NCBI GenBank assembly: GCA_022758935.1 | Contig: JAEMQG010000058.1 | Span: 1 to 13,407, forward strand | DNA from: Candidatus Nitrosopumilus sp. | Lineage (GTDB): Archaea; Thermoproteota; Nitrososphaeria; Nitrososphaerales; Nitrosopumilaceae | Length of the DNA: 13,407 bases | Reading direction: 5' to 3' | In this document: positions 13,163 to 13,407 of the stretch, piece after piece | How the letters are laid out: each line of letters starts with the position of its first letter | How positions within the stretch are numbered: position 1 is the first letter of the stretch | Notes under the pieces: generated by a model | Database searches by the model: none | Told to the model about the DNA's origin: nothing | Seen by the model: only the letters and a program-made list of their open reading frames with translations | Made by a program: the position numbers and the translations under genes

Positions 13163-13318
13163 TCAGATACCCCTTATTTCCAACACAACTTTGCCATTTG
13201 GCAATACTCCAACAAATCTCCAACCTTTCAAGAAAAGTTGCTCTGTCTCTTCACTAGTAGCTACCCTTTGACTTGGTCTATCTTGCCGATGTTCATACTT
13301 TGAAACATCTCTAGCATT
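13163..13318 (-). pseudogene. Coding remnant without start, possibly a frameshifted 3' end
   Basis: Fifty-one codons are open to TGA at 13163. They contain the protein-like SKYEHRQDRPSQRVATSEET and KGWRFVGVLPNGKVVLEI, but no ATG, GTG or TTG occurs near the 5' end and a TAA closes the frame at 13319-13321. It overlaps the next frame (13261-13407) by 58 nt. Reading the two as one needs a -1 shift, such as loss of one A from the AAAA run at 13317-13320. It may be the tail of one broken gene or a separate overlapping gene with an unusual start. It ends 14 nt from the tRNA 3' end. The family is not recognised. Confidence 0.4.
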
Positions 13319-13407
13319 TTACCAAGTTCTTCAGGAGTTGCTTTTTGTATGGTGTCATGCATCTCTTCTTTTTGTTTCAGTATTGGATCTTCATGTGTCA
13401 TTTCTTG
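13261..13407 (-). CDS. Short or partial protein at the right edge
   Basis: An ATG at 13401 opens a frame of 46 codons (MTHEDPILKQKEEMHDTIQ..., ending DQVKG) to TAG at 13261. Upstream the frame stays open through two more codons to the window edge, so it may be the end of a longer gene. The sequence is acidic to neutral and helical, with many Met and Glu (KATPEELGKMLEMFQSM). Its 3' part overlaps the frame that continues to 13163, so the true end of the protein may lie in that other frame. Function unknown. Confidence 0.5.
   Translation of the reverse strand, partial: QEMTHEDPILKQKEEMHDTIQKATPEELGKMLEMFQSMNIGKIDQVKG

Noticed and set aside
1..13407. CRISPR arrays, insertion sequences or prophage genes
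   Set aside because: No regularly spaced repeats, transposase motifs or terminal inverted repeats were found; only the tRNA-adjacent remnant hints at past mobility.

Overview
The window looks like a piece of the chromosome of a low-GC ammonia-oxidising archaeon of the Nitrosopumilus type (Nitrososphaerota/Thaumarchaeota). This is inferred from the AT-rich sequence, TATA boxes placed about 25-28 nt upstream of start codons (leaderless transcription), an archaeal L40e ribosomal protein, an archaeal/eukaryal-type IleRS, and a tRNA with a bulge-helix-bulge (BHB) intron outside the anticodon loop. No database search was possible, so genus-level assignment is inference.

Layout. Positions 1-131 (-) hold the signal-peptide end of a secreted protein that leaves the window. 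Positions 299-535 (+) encode a small Cys/His-rich protein that meets a beta-CASP/SNM1-like metallo-beta-lactamase nuclease (532-1494, -) tail to tail. Positions 1801-5794 form a one-carbon/purine block: purN, a small ABM-domain plus cupin gene pair on the other strand, folD overlapping a 5-formyltetrahydrofolate cyclo-ligase gene, and purD facing them. A large ileS (6047-9244) follows. Next come a ferritin/Dps-like protein (9444-10031), an unrecognised 109-residue protein (10130-10459), the succinyl-CoA ligase pair sucC-sucD (10497-12517), the L40e gene (12549-12716), an unrecognised 96-residue protein (12720-13010, -), and tRNA-Val(CAC) with an 18-nt intron (13058-13148). The right edge carries short, apparently broken or overlapping coding remnants on the minus strand.

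How the genes relate. PurD makes glycinamide ribonucleotide (GAR), and PurN formylates it with 10-formyl-tetrahydrofolate. FolD interconverts methylene-, methenyl- and formyl-tetrahydrofolate, and the cyclo-ligase returns 5-formyl-tetrahydrofolate to the pool. The block therefore supplies both the acceptor and the folate donor for an early purine step. SucCD links succinate and succinyl-CoA with ATP; succinyl-CoA is also an intermediate of the hydroxypropionate/hydroxybutyrate cycle known in these archaea. ileS, the L40e gene and the tRNA are translation genes.

Most of the window is ordinary core genome and I see no CRISPR array, transposase or complete novel system. The items most worth a second look are the tRNA-Val intron at position 44/45, the frameshifted coding remnant next to that tRNA, the altered editing-site peptide in IleRS, the cysteine-rich Dps-like protein, and several start codons that promoter spacing moves from the longest possible reading frame.
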